Positions 24,357 through 33,072 of a DNA stretch of 64,000 bases are shown here, in pieces. This DNA is from Chryseobacterium ureilyticum (GTDB taxonomy: Bacteria > Bacteroidota > Bacteroidia > Flavobacteriales > Weeksellaceae). Each line of letters starts with the position of its first letter. Within the stretch, counting starts at the first letter, position 1. The stretch is from positions 57,595-121,594 of the forward strand of contig NZ_FTOL01000010.1 of assembly GCF_900156735.1 (NCBI RefSeq). Direction: 5' to 3'. The notes under the pieces were generated by a model. That model was not told where the DNA came from and made no database searches. It saw only the letters and a program-made list of their open reading frames with translations. The translations under genes and the position numbers were made by a program.

Positions 24357-25676
24357 ATGATATCCAAGAGTAAAAAACTGATCTATCTTTTTGCCACTTT
24401 ATTCCTTTTGTTATTGGGAATACAGGTTTATTTTATGTATAAAACTTATCAGGTTAAAGAAAGAGATATCTACCGAACAATTAATGAGAGAATTTCTAAT
24501 TTTACCGACAGATTGGAAAATGTACATGACTCTCAGGAAATGAAAAGTGATTCGTTACAGAAAATTATTATCCAGTATTATAATAAAGAAATCAGTAAAA
24601 AGGAATTCATTCATCATTTCATGGAAGACAGAAAAGCTTCCAGGGAAAAGCTCAATCATTACGTAGATGACCGCTTAAAAAAAGATGGATACCAAATTTC
24701 TGTAAGGATTCAATACAACTCTATTCTTCACCTTCCGGACAGCATCAAAGTCATTGATAAGCCTATTGTCATTTATGAAAGTAAAGACAAGGTTAAAAAA
24801 CCAAAGATCACCAGTACCGGAACCTGGAGAACCTCATCTACCAAGGAACTAAAAGGAAAAGACTCAATTAATGAAAGAGATACCTTTTTTGTAACAAGCC
24901 AGACTGATTTTGAAATTAAAAATATAAAAAGTCTTGTTTTTAAAGAGCTTACTTTACTGTTCATCTGCTGTATAATTCTGCTTGTCAGCGTACTTTTACT
25001 GTATATTTCCACAATTAAAAATCTTATTAAACAGCAGAAGCAGGTAGAAGTTCTCCACACTATTGTGGATAACATTTCTCATGAGTTTAAAACACCTATT
25101 GCCACGCTAAAAATAGCTTCCAAAACATTGAAAAAAGGCTGGAACCCAGAAACTCTTCCGCTTATTGACCGACAGATTTCAAGGTTAGAAAATCTAATGC
25201 TACAGTTGCATAAAGATGAGATGCCTGATGAAATGACTGCTGTAACTCCGGAAGATTGGGATTTCTTCGTTCAGGATCTGGCGTTTACTTATCCGCAGAT
25301 AGATTTTAAATCTGAAAATAAAGTTACTGAAAAGCTTCCTTTTGATAAAAATCTCATGGAAACTGTAATTAAGAATCTTTGCGAAAACAGTATAAAATAT
25401 GGCGCCTCTATGGTCACTGTAAGCACGAATATACTTTCTCAACATCTTGAAATCAAAGTTTCTGATAACGGGCAAGGTATGGAAAGCAGAGAATTAAAAA
25501 ATATATTTGAAAAATTCTATCGAATACAATCTAATAATATTCATAACAGCAAAGGACTTGGGCTAGGACTTTATTTCGTAAAGAAAATAATCACTTCTTA
25601 TCATGGTAAAATAGATGTTTCCAGCCAGCCCAGCAAAGGAAGTACCTTTAAAATATTCATCCCTTATGAAAACTAA
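24357..25676 (+). CDS. sensor histidine kinase, HisKA (EnvZ/PhoR) type
   Basis: A 439-aa membrane kinase. I start at ATG 24357 (MISKSKKLIY); the TTG at 24348 lies inside the -7 box and is unlikely. One N-terminal membrane helix (LIYLFATLFLLLLGIQVYF), a periplasmic domain of about 160 residues (~25-195), and a second helix (TLLFICCIILLVSVLLLYI) precede the H box DNISHEFKTPIATLK. The ATPase domain has N box NLCENSIKYG, G1 VSDNGQGM, F box IFEKFYRIQS and G2 GLGLGLYFVKK. It overlaps the regulator gene by 11 bases. Divergent GLPGLI and TonB genes suggest that it senses envelope or nutrient conditions. Confidence 0.94.
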   Translation: MISKSKKLIYLFATLFLLLLGIQVYFMYKTYQVKERDIYRTINERISNFTDRLENVHDSQEMKSDSLQKIIIQYYNKEISKKEFIHHFMEDRKASREKLNHYVDDRLKKDGYQISVRIQYNSILHLPDSIKVIDKPIVIYESKDKVKKPKITSTGTWRTSSTKELKGKDSINERDTFFVTSQTDFEIKNIKSLVFKELTLLFICCIILLVSVLLLYISTIKNLIKQQKQVEVLHTIVDNISHEFKTPIATLKIASKTLKKGWNPETLPLIDRQISRLENLMLQLHKDEMPDEMTAVTPEDWDFFVQDLAFTYPQIDFKSENKVTEKLPFDKNLMETVIKNLCENSIKYGASMVTVSTNILSQHLEIKVSDNGQGMESRELKNIFEKFYRIQSNNIHNSKGLGLGLYFVKKIITSYHGKIDVSSQPSKGSTFKIFIPYEN

Positions 25677-26358
25677 AATCCTTCTGGCGGAAGACGATCC
25701 TGACTTTGGAATGATCCTTAAACAATATCTTGAACTGGAAGATTTTGAGGTTGACTGGTTCCAAAACCCGGAAGATATTATTCCTCTTCTCTCTTCTGAT
25801 TTTCCTTTCCATATGGGAATTTTAGATGTTATGATGCCTAATATTGATGGGTTTTCACTTGCTAAAATGATCTTAAAGGAGAAAAAAGATTTCCCACTTT
25901 TATTTTTAACAGCAAAAAATCAGAAGATAGACCGATTAACAGGATTAAAGATAGGCGCTGATGATTATATTGCCAAGCCCTGCGATCCCGAAGAGCTGGT
26001 ATTAAGGATTAAAAATATTCTGAAAAGAACCACACCTGCAATAGTGGAAAACCATGTGAATATCGGGCAATATTCTTTGGATACCAAAAAACTGCTGCTT
26101 TCTCACCCTAACGGAAATGTAAGAATGACCATTCGTGAACAGGAACTTCTTTTATATCTGTTGAAGCATAATCATTCCACCATTACCAGAGATGAGATTC
26201 TTGATCAGCTTTGGGAAACCAATGATTATTTTACAGGAAGAAGCCTAGATGTATTTATCAGCAGACTCCGAAAATATTTCAGCCATGATCCGGAAGTAAA
26301 AATCCAATCCCTCAGAGGAATTGGATTTGAAATTGATTTTCCAGTCAATTCATATTAA
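25666..26358 (+). CDS. response regulator, OmpR/PhoB type
   Basis: Partner of the kinase above, 230 aa. ATG 25666 (MKTKILLAEDD) is the family-typical start; a longer frame from 25615 would lie within the kinase gene. The receiver has AEDDPDFG, phospho-acceptor Asp in MGILDVMMPNIDG (about residue 53) and IAKPCDPEEL. The C-terminal winged helix reads MTIREQELLLYLLKH and GRSLDVFISRLRKYF, with the wing LRGIGFEI. Its stop codon overlaps that of the convergent EEP gene in the tetranucleotide TTAA, leaving no room for a terminator. Confidence 0.95.
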   Translation: MKTKILLAEDDPDFGMILKQYLELEDFEVDWFQNPEDIIPLLSSDFPFHMGILDVMMPNIDGFSLAKMILKEKKDFPLLFLTAKNQKIDRLTGLKIGADDYIAKPCDPEELVLRIKNILKRTTPAIVENHVNIGQYSLDTKKLLLSHPNGNVRMTIREQELLLYLLKHNHSTITRDEILDQLWETNDYFTGRSLDVFISRLRKYFSHDPEVKIQSLRGIGFEIDFPVNSY

Positions 26359-27182
26359 AGAGAAAGTTCTACAAGAACCGGGAAGTGATCCGACGGATAT
26401 AGTAAATTTTCTCTTCTATCATTGATATGTCTGTGTGATTTAGTTTTAAAACCATTGGTAAAGATATAATCGATCCTTTCTTTTGGAATTTCATTAACAT
26501 TAAAAGCTGTGAAAGTCCCTACCGGTCCGTAATGTTTGGTTTCAGAATGGTAAAAAGTATCTTTCATGTTTTGAGAAAGAATTTTAATCGGTTCAGAATC
26601 TTCTGTCAGGTTAAAATCTCCGCTTAAAGTTACCGGCAGATTTTTCGGATTAAGTTCTTTGATTTTTTTCAAGATCAATTCGGAAGATTTTACTCTTGCT
26701 ACATTCCCGATATGATCAAAATGAAGGTTCATCGCAAGAAATTCTTTTTTGGATTTTTTATCTTTAAAAATGGCGTAGGTACAGATTCTGTTCAATGCAG
26801 CATCCCATCCTTTCGAAGGTTTCTCTGGGGTTTCCGATAACCAGAACGTCCCGGATTTTACAACTGAAAGTCTGTTTGTATCATAAAAAATAGCGGAAAA
26901 CTCTCCTTTTTCTTTACCATCATCTCTTCCCACTCCGATATAATCGTAGTTCTTTAATCCGTTTTTAATATCTTTCATCTGCTCGGGAAGTGCTTCCTGA
27001 ACTCCAAAATAATCGGGATGATAATATGTTAACAGATCGGCAACATTCTGCTTTCTCTCTGTCCAGGCATTTTCTTTATCCGATGCTACATTAAGCCTGA
27101 TATTAAAACTCATTACGGTAAGGTCTTGTGAAAATCCCAGTGCAAAAAACATCAGGAAGATCATTGAAAGTCTGAAATTCAT
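26355..27182 (-). CDS. exported endonuclease/exonuclease/phosphatase (EEP) family protein
   Basis: Secreted metal-dependent phosphoesterase of 275 aa. A signal peptide (LSMIFLMFFALGFSQ) is followed by the EEP fold: VMSFNIRLNV (metal Asn), DYFGVQEALPEQM (metal Glu), NLHFDHIGN (catalytic His), LSGDFNLTEDSEPI, RIDYIFT and YPSDHFPVLVEL (final Asp-His). This subgroup resembles the Bacteroidota hydrolases near sphingomyelinase/DNase I; the substrate cannot be told from sequence. A TATTTTTG box (minus strand, 27205-27212) lies upstream, overlapping the T-run of the preceding terminator. Confidence 0.93.
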   Translation of the reverse strand: MNFRLSMIFLMFFALGFSQDLTVMSFNIRLNVASDKENAWTERKQNVADLLTYYHPDYFGVQEALPEQMKDIKNGLKNYDYIGVGRDDGKEKGEFSAIFYDTNRLSVVKSGTFWLSETPEKPSKGWDAALNRICTYAIFKDKKSKKEFLAMNLHFDHIGNVARVKSSELILKKIKELNPKNLPVTLSGDFNLTEDSEPIKILSQNMKDTFYHSETKHYGPVGTFTAFNVNEIPKERIDYIFTNGFKTKSHRHINDRRENLLYPSDHFPVLVELSL

Positions 27183-27209
27183 AGTCTATTTTATCAATTT
27201 GAGACAAAA

Positions 27210-27240
27210 ATAAGACTTCTCTGTCATAGAGAAGCCTTAT
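27210..27240 (-). terminator. terminator after the second M1 peptidase
   Basis: ATAAGRCTTCTCT / AGAGAAGYCTTAT stem (one wobble pair) with loop GTCAT; on the minus strand it is followed by TTTTTGTC. The same T-run contains a TATTTTTG box that could serve as the promoter of the next gene (26355-27182). Confidence 0.75.
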
Positions 27241-27290
27241 TCGTATCATTATATTGTTAAATTATTTTTAAACAGAGAAAAAAATAGCCA

Positions 27291-29492
27291 TTATTCTTTG
27301 TTAAACTTAAATTCTTTTCCACCTTCTTTCAGGGTAATCGACTTTTTATCTTTACTGAAAACAATCGTCATATTGCCTTTATCAAAATAAAAGGTATTAT
27401 CGCCGTTATATTCAAACGGAAATTCCATGCTACCATCTGCTGCGGCTCCATAAAGTTGTCCATTTTTTTCTTTAAACAGAATTTTAAGATTACTCTTTGG
27501 ATCTGCATAAGTTCCTATAAAGTCTTTAGCATTAATTTTATCAACCTGTTTTGCTGTAGAGGCTGACCAGATATTATTTTTCATATTAATGTCCGGCACT
27601 ACAGAATTTGGATCCAGCTTTACTTGGTCAATTTCTTTGCTAGAGTCTACCTTGAAGGTCCATTCTGTGTTTCTTTTCCAAACCTCAACAGGTATTTTAA
27701 TGACTTTGGTTGTTCCGTCTTTAAATTTCACTTCTACGGTAGTAGGCATAGGCATCTGCTCAAGATTCTGAACAGTAATTTGTGCTCCGTTTTTGAAGTC
27801 TCCGTTGATATATTTTACATTTTTAACAGCCTGATCAATTTTCCATTTGTTGATAAACCATCCTCTCCAGAACCAATTAAGTTCTTCACCGGAAACATTT
27901 TCCATAGTATGAAAGAAGTCCCAAGGTGTAGGATGTTTGAATGCCCAACGATCAATATAAGTTTTAAAAGCTTTATCAAATTTTTCAGGACCCAAAACGG
28001 CTTCTCTTAAAACAGCCATCCCAGTTCCCGGTTTATAATATGCCAAAGCTCCGATATTCCTCTCTCTCATATTATCTGGTCCTACCATAATAGGCTCAAG
28101 GTTGTCACTCATCAGAAGAGATCCGGACATGGCAAGGTTTTCTTTGGTATAATATTCCCCATTATTGAAAGCTTTGGTGGATAATGCATTGATAAATGTA
28201 TTAAAACCTTCGTCCATCCAGGCAAATAAACGTTCATTAGACCCTACGATCATAGGAAACCAGTTGTGCCCGAATTCATGATCCGTTACCCCCCACAAAT
28301 CTTCACCTTTAGAATCCATATGACAGAAAACAATTCCCGGATATTCCATTCCACCTTCGTTTCCTGCAACATTGGTAGCTGCCGGATAAGTATATTCGTA
28401 CCATTTTCCGGAATAATGTTCTATGGCAGCTTTAGTATATTCTGTAGATCTTCCCCATGCTTTATCTCCGGCACTTTCTACAGGATATGCAGAAATAGCC
28501 AATGATTTTTTACCGCTTGGCAGATTTATTTTAGCAGCATCCAAAATAAATGCTTTGGAAGATGCCCAGGAAAAATCTCTTGCCTGATTGATTCTAAACT
28601 TCCAGGTCTTTGTTCCTGTAGCTACATTTTTTCCAATTTCAGATTCAGGATGTATCATTACGGTCTTATCACTCCCTCTTGCCTGGTTCCACCTGCTGAT
28701 TTCTTCTTTACTGTAGACTTCTTTTTCATTAAGAAGTTCCCCTGATGCTACCACATAATGACTTGCCGGGACGGTTATATTGGCTGTTATATTTCCATAC
28801 TCTAAAAAGAATTCGGAGGCTCCTATATAAGGCAGTGTATTCCATCCTGTAATATCATCATACACACACATTCTTGGATACCATTGAGCAATCGTAAAAA
28901 TGGCACCATTCTTTGTATCCTGCACTCCCATTCTGTCTGATCCATATTCAGGAGAAACAAAAGAATATTCAATACTGATTTTAGCAACTCCGCCTTTATC
29001 TTTTAATTCCTTTTGCAGATCGATCTGCATTCTTGTATCGGTGATCGTATATTTTACTACTTTACCATCTACTTTAACTGATTTAATATTGTATCCGCCG
29101 TTAAAATCTTCACCGTGAGCACCGTTTCTACTCCCAGATAAAGGAACCACTCCATTCCCACGGGAATCTTTTGCAAACAGATTCTGATCTAGCTGCAACC
29201 AGAGAAAGCCTAGTTTATCAGGGCTATTATTTTTATAAGTGATTTCAGCTGTTCCTGCAATTTCTTTTTTATCTTCATTTAAAGTTACATTCAAATGATA
29301 GTCGGCTGAATTTTGCCAATACGCATGCCCTGGCTGCCCACTGGCAGAACGGGTTTCAGTTCCTGTTTGCGGATAGAAAAAAGGTTTAAATGCTTCTACA
29401 TAATCATATTTTGATGCCTCCTGCGCATAGAATGATTCTGAGAAAAGGAAAGCAGCAATGGTAGAAATAAGTACCGGAAGTTTACAATTCAT
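27291..29492 (-). CDS. M1-family metallopeptidase (733 aa)
   Basis: Longer relative of the 18889 peptidase. The start ATG 29492 (MNCKLPVLISTIAAFLFSES, a signal peptide) is preferred: the extra 15 codons up to 29537 would run through a terminator hairpin at 29522-29548. The catalytic domain has GGMEYPGIVF and the zinc motif HEFGHNWFPMIVGSNERLFA with FMDEG-type Glu in WMDEGFNTF. Beyond the M1 core, residues ~640-733 form an extra beta-rich lipocalin-like tail (GTYADPKSNLKILFKEKNGQ). It is an exported aminopeptidase-like enzyme, and its substrate is unknown. Confidence 0.94.
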   Translation of the reverse strand: MNCKLPVLISTIAAFLFSESFYAQEASKYDYVEAFKPFFYPQTGTETRSASGQPGHAYWQNSADYHLNVTLNEDKKEIAGTAEITYKNNSPDKLGFLWLQLDQNLFAKDSRGNGVVPLSGSRNGAHGEDFNGGYNIKSVKVDGKVVKYTITDTRMQIDLQKELKDKGGVAKISIEYSFVSPEYGSDRMGVQDTKNGAIFTIAQWYPRMCVYDDITGWNTLPYIGASEFFLEYGNITANITVPASHYVVASGELLNEKEVYSKEEISRWNQARGSDKTVMIHPESEIGKNVATGTKTWKFRINQARDFSWASSKAFILDAAKINLPSGKKSLAISAYPVESAGDKAWGRSTEYTKAAIEHYSGKWYEYTYPAATNVAGNEGGMEYPGIVFCHMDSKGEDLWGVTDHEFGHNWFPMIVGSNERLFAWMDEGFNTFINALSTKAFNNGEYYTKENLAMSGSLLMSDNLEPIMVGPDNMRERNIGALAYYKPGTGMAVLREAVLGPEKFDKAFKTYIDRWAFKHPTPWDFFHTMENVSGEELNWFWRGWFINKWKIDQAVKNVKYINGDFKNGAQITVQNLEQMPMPTTVEVKFKDGTTKVIKIPVEVWKRNTEWTFKVDSSKEIDQVKLDPNSVVPDINMKNNIWSASTAKQVDKINAKDFIGTYADPKSNLKILFKEKNGQLYGAAADGSMEFPFEYNGDNTFYFDKGNMTIVFSKDKKSITLKEGGKEFKFNKE

Positions 29493-29521
29493 CTCAAAAG
29501 TTTTTACATAGGTAAACAAAA

Positions 29522-29548
29522 CTCCCGGATTTATCACAAATCCGGGAG
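29522..29548. terminator. terminator after the SDR gene
   Basis: CTCCCGGATTT / AAATCCGGGAG, an 11-base perfect stem with a 5-base loop. On the plus strand it is followed by CCTTTTT and on the minus strand by TTTTG. It lies 21 bases beyond the SDR stop codon and upstream of the M1 start. Confidence 0.85.
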
Positions 29549-29569
29549 CCTTTTTCAGTATAAATTTAA

Positions 29570-30451
29570 TTAATTTGACTTTTTTGATTTAATCATTGCT
29601 TCCAATGCATCCCACATTTCACTCGGAATTGCTTCAAGCATATTAAATTCTCCTGCACCCTGTAGCCATTCTCCACCATCAATTGTAACAACTTCACCGT
29701 TCATATAGGCAGAATAATCAGAAACAAGATATGCGGCAAGGTTTGCAAGCTCCTGATGCTCTCCTACTCTTCTCAACGGCACTTTCTTTTTCATATCAAA
29801 TTTTTCCTGAAGATCTCCAGGAAGAAGTCTATCCCAAGCTCCTTTTGTAGGGAAAGGTCCCGGAGCGATCGCATTGAAACGGATTCCATATTTTGCCCAC
29901 TCTACCGCTAAAGATCTCGTCATTGCCAAAACACCGGCTTTTGCGCAAGCAGACGGAACTACGTATGCAGAACCTGTCCATGCGTAAGTAGTTACAATAT
30001 TCAATACAGTTCCGGGAGTTTTAGAATCTATCCAATGTTTTCCTATAGAAAGTGTACAGTTTTTTGTTCCTTTTAAAACAATATCTAAAATAGAGTCAAA
30101 AGCTGAGTGTGTAAGCTTTTCTGTTGGAGAGATAAAGTTTCCGGCAGCGTTATTCAATAAAATATCAATCTTACCGAATTCTTTTAAAGTTGCTTCTTTC
30201 ATTGCTTCTACCTCATCCCAATTCCTCACATCACAAGCCACACAAAGAACTTTTCCGCCAGTTTCATCTTCAAGCTCTTTTGCGGTAGTCTGTAGTTTCT
30301 CCAAGTTTCTGGAAGTGATCACTACTTTAGCTCCAAGCTCAAGAAAGTATTTGGTCATTGCTTTTCCAAGACCGCTTCCGCCTCCTGTTACAATCGCTAC
30401 TTTATCTTTTAGTGCACCTTCGCGCAACATGGGTTGTGTATATAGACTCAT
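29570..30451 (-). CDS. SDR oxidoreductase, 2,4-dienoyl-CoA reductase (DECR) type
   Basis: NADP(H)-dependent short-chain reductase of 293 aa. It has the cofactor motif TGGGSGLGKA (about residues 23-32) and LNNAAGNF (Asn of the active site). The usual YxxxK is replaced by the DECR arrangement: Tyr in TTYAWTGSAY, Ser eleven residues later and Lys fifteen residues later (SACAK). In mitochondrial DECR the equivalent residues are Tyr199, Ser210 and Lys214. The role is therefore reduction of polyunsaturated enoyl-CoA during beta-oxidation of unsaturated fatty acids. It is monocistronic, with a strong terminator. Confidence 0.88.
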   Translation of the reverse strand: MSLYTQPMLREGALKDKVAIVTGGGSGLGKAMTKYFLELGAKVVITSRNLEKLQTTAKELEDETGGKVLCVACDVRNWDEVEAMKEATLKEFGKIDILLNNAAGNFISPTEKLTHSAFDSILDIVLKGTKNCTLSIGKHWIDSKTPGTVLNIVTTYAWTGSAYVVPSACAKAGVLAMTRSLAVEWAKYGIRFNAIAPGPFPTKGAWDRLLPGDLQEKFDMKKKVPLRRVGEHQELANLAAYLVSDYSAYMNGEVVTIDGGEWLQGAGEFNMLEAIPSEMWDALEAMIKSKKSN

Positions 30452-30576
30452 AAAATATTTTTTCTTAAAAATAATAAATATTGAATGGATATTGTTTAAA
30501 ATAACAGCATAAATAATGTTATAAATAATATTCGTTGATTTTTATTTAATTTTATCTCATAATAATCCATTTGTAC

Positions 30577-32874
30577 ATGAAAAATCCAGGAACTCCTGTT
30601 TTATTAGCATTACTTTTTTTAAGTATTTATTCTAAGGCTCAAAATTTCGAAAGACTCTATCAATATGTAAATCCATTAATCGGAACGGAGAAAATGGGGC
30701 ATACTTATCCGGGAGCCACTGTTCCTTTCGGAGCAATACAATTAAGCCCGGAGACAGACACTATTTCCTACGAACTGAATGGTAAATATAATGGAGAAGT
30801 GTATAAATATTGCGCAGGCTACCGATATGAGGATAAAACTATTGTGGGTTTCAGCTCTACTCATTTCAGCGGAACCGGTCATTCTGATCTTGGAGATTTT
30901 CTGATTATGCCTACCGTAGGAACATTACAACTTAATCCCGGAACAGCTACAAATCCTGAAAAGGGTTACAGAAGCAGATTTTCACATCAAAACGAAAAAG
31001 CGGCGGCAGGTTATTACCGTGTAAAGCTTGAAGATCATAATATTCTTGCAGAACTAACGGCAACACAAAGAGTCGGGGTACACCGATATACTTTTCCAAA
31101 ATCTGATCAGTCTCACATTATTTTAGATCTGATGGCTGGAATTTATAATTATGACGGAAAAAATATCTGGACGTATGCCCGTGTAGAAAACGGAAATACA
31201 GTTACCGGATACAGGCAAACCAATGGCTGGGCAAGAACAAGAACAGTTTATTTTGCGATGAAATTTTCAAAACCATTCAAATCTTATGGACAGAAAAATT
31301 ATGATGAAAAACAAATTTATAAAGGATTCTGGAGAAAATTTGATCAGACTAAAAACTTCCCGGAGATCGCAGGAAAGAATCTGAAAATGTATTTTGATTT
31401 TGAGACCAATGAAAGTGAATCTATTGAAGTTAAACTTGCCATTTCACCCGTAAGTCAGGCAAACGCATTAGAAAACCTTCAAAAAGAAGCCGGAGATTTA
31501 ACATTTGATCAGATTAAAGCAAAAGCACAACAGGATTGGGATAAGGAATTAAATAAAATCATCATTAAAGGTTCTGAAACTCAAAAGACCAATTTCTATA
31601 CAGCTATGTACCATACTTTCATCAATCCGACAGTTTATATGGACGTCAACGGAAAATATAAAGGTCTGGATCAAAATGTTCATAAAGCAGAAAACTTCAC
31701 CAATTATACTACGTTTTCCCTTTGGGATACTTACCGAGCACTTCACCCGTTCTTTAATATCATTCAGCCTAAACGGAATAATGATATGGTAAAATCGATG
31801 ATGGCACATTACAATCAATTTTCTATGAAAATGCTACCGATATGGTCACATTATGCCAATGACAATTGGTGTATGAGTGGTTATCACAGTGTAAGTGTCG
31901 TAGCAGATGCTATTATTAAAGGAAATTATGATGGTGATCCTAAAGAAGCATTGAAAGCGTGTGTTGCCACTGCCAATAAAAGAGATTATGAAGGCATTGG
32001 GCAATATATTGATCTTGGTTATATCCCAGCTGAGAAAAATGGCACTTCAGTATCCAATACATTGGAATATGCTTATGATGACTGGGCTATTGCTCAACTG
32101 GCAAAGTATTTAGGAGAGACAGAAATTTATAATCAGTTTATCAAGCGTTCTGAGAACTGGAAGAATAATTTTGATAAAACAATCGGCTTCATGCGTCCTC
32201 GTCTCGCTGATGGAAGTTTTAAGAAAGATTTTGATGTATTAAGCACCCATGGACAAGGATTCATTGAAGGAAATTCCTGGAACTACAGTTTTTTTGTTCC
32301 ACAAAATCCGGCTGAACTTATTACGATGATGGGTGGTAAGAAGAAATTTGCTTCTAAACTGGACGAACTGTTTACCATGCATTTACCTGATGAGTTTTTT
32401 GCATATACCGAAGATATTACCCGAGAAGGAATTATTGGAGGTTATGTTCACGGAAATGAGCCGGCTCATCATGTGGCATATCTTTACAATTGGGCTGGAC
32501 AACCATGGAAAACGCAGTCACAGATCCGTCATATTCTGGAAATGCAGTATAAAGCAACTCCTGATGGATTAGGCGGCAATGATGATACGGGACAAATGAG
32601 TGCATGGTATATTTTAAGTTCGTTAGGTTTTTATCCGGTTGCTCCAGGTTCAGAAGACTATTCCATCGGAAGCCCGGCAGTTGATCATGCTGTTTTAAAT
32701 TTAGAAAATGGGAAAACCTTTGAGATTGAAGCTATCAATCAAAGCCCACAAAATGTATATGTTCAAAAGGTTCTTTTAAATGGAAAGGAGATTAAAGATT
32801 TTACATTGAAGCATTCTGAGATTATGAAGGGTGGAAAGCTTAGTTTCTATATGGGAAATAAAGCTAAAAAATAA
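30577..32874 (+). CDS. GH92 family alpha-mannosidase-like glycosidase
   Basis: Exported calcium-dependent exo-alpha-mannosidase family enzyme of 765 aa. A signal peptide (VLLALLFLSIYSKAQ) is followed by the N-terminal beta-sandwich with YVNPLIGTEKMGHTYPGATV, PFGAIQLSPETD and FSSTHFSGTGHSDLGDF. The catalytic (alpha/alpha)6 barrel has TFSLWDTYRALHPFF, YVHGNEPAHHVAYLYN and GLGGNDDTGQMSAWYILSSL, all typical of GH92. I start at ATG 30577; a TTG six bases upstream is unlikely. There are no SusC/SusD partners nearby, so it is not in a classical glycan utilisation locus. A dispersed repeat and terminator follow. Confidence 0.95.
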   Translation: MKNPGTPVLLALLFLSIYSKAQNFERLYQYVNPLIGTEKMGHTYPGATVPFGAIQLSPETDTISYELNGKYNGEVYKYCAGYRYEDKTIVGFSSTHFSGTGHSDLGDFLIMPTVGTLQLNPGTATNPEKGYRSRFSHQNEKAAAGYYRVKLEDHNILAELTATQRVGVHRYTFPKSDQSHIILDLMAGIYNYDGKNIWTYARVENGNTVTGYRQTNGWARTRTVYFAMKFSKPFKSYGQKNYDEKQIYKGFWRKFDQTKNFPEIAGKNLKMYFDFETNESESIEVKLAISPVSQANALENLQKEAGDLTFDQIKAKAQQDWDKELNKIIIKGSETQKTNFYTAMYHTFINPTVYMDVNGKYKGLDQNVHKAENFTNYTTFSLWDTYRALHPFFNIIQPKRNNDMVKSMMAHYNQFSMKMLPIWSHYANDNWCMSGYHSVSVVADAIIKGNYDGDPKEALKACVATANKRDYEGIGQYIDLGYIPAEKNGTSVSNTLEYAYDDWAIAQLAKYLGETEIYNQFIKRSENWKNNFDKTIGFMRPRLADGSFKKDFDVLSTHGQGFIEGNSWNYSFFVPQNPAELITMMGGKKKFASKLDELFTMHLPDEFFAYTEDITREGIIGGYVHGNEPAHHVAYLYNWAGQPWKTQSQIRHILEMQYKATPDGLGGNDDTGQMSAWYILSSLGFYPVAPGSEDYSIGSPAVDHAVLNLENGKTFEIEAINQSPQNVYVQKVLLNGKEIKDFTLKHSEIMKGGKLSFYMGNKAKK

Positions 32875-32898
32875 GCACACTTAGAATTCTAAATGATC

Positions 32899-32968
32899 TC
32901 TCGCAGATTATACAGATAGAGCAGATAATTATGTTTTAAAATCTGCGTGATCTGTGTGATCTGCGAGA
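32899..32968. repeat. imperfect inverted repeat of ATCTGY units
   Basis: Two 28-base arms (32899-32926 and 32941-32968) around a 14-base AT loop match at 23 of 28 positions. Each arm consists of three ATCTGY units in a 9-base period, such as ATCTGCGTG, ATCTGTGTG and ATCTGCGAG. Mismatches fall only in the three-base spacers. It looks like a dispersed intergenic element that folds into a long hairpin in RNA. Confidence 0.75.
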
Positions 32969-33038
32969 AATAAAACTATTATTTAGAACCACATTATTAA
33001 TAAGTTTTGGCTAAAGCCAATGGAATATATGAAATAAT

Positions 33039-33062
33039 AAAAGCGGGCTTTAGCCCGCTTTT
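33039..33062. terminator. strong hairpin terminator, bidirectional
   Basis: AAAAGCGGGC / GCCCGCTTTT stem with loop TTTA. It lies between the convergent GH92 (+) and TPR-like (-) genes and can serve both. A related GGCTAAAGCC motif lies 20 bases upstream (33009-33018). Confidence 0.85.
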
Positions 33063-33072
33063 ATTGAATTTA

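Noticed and set aside
29493..29537. Longer N-terminus for the 733-aa M1 peptidase
   Set aside because: It would translate through the terminator hairpin of the upstream gene, and ATG 29492 begins a normal signal peptide.
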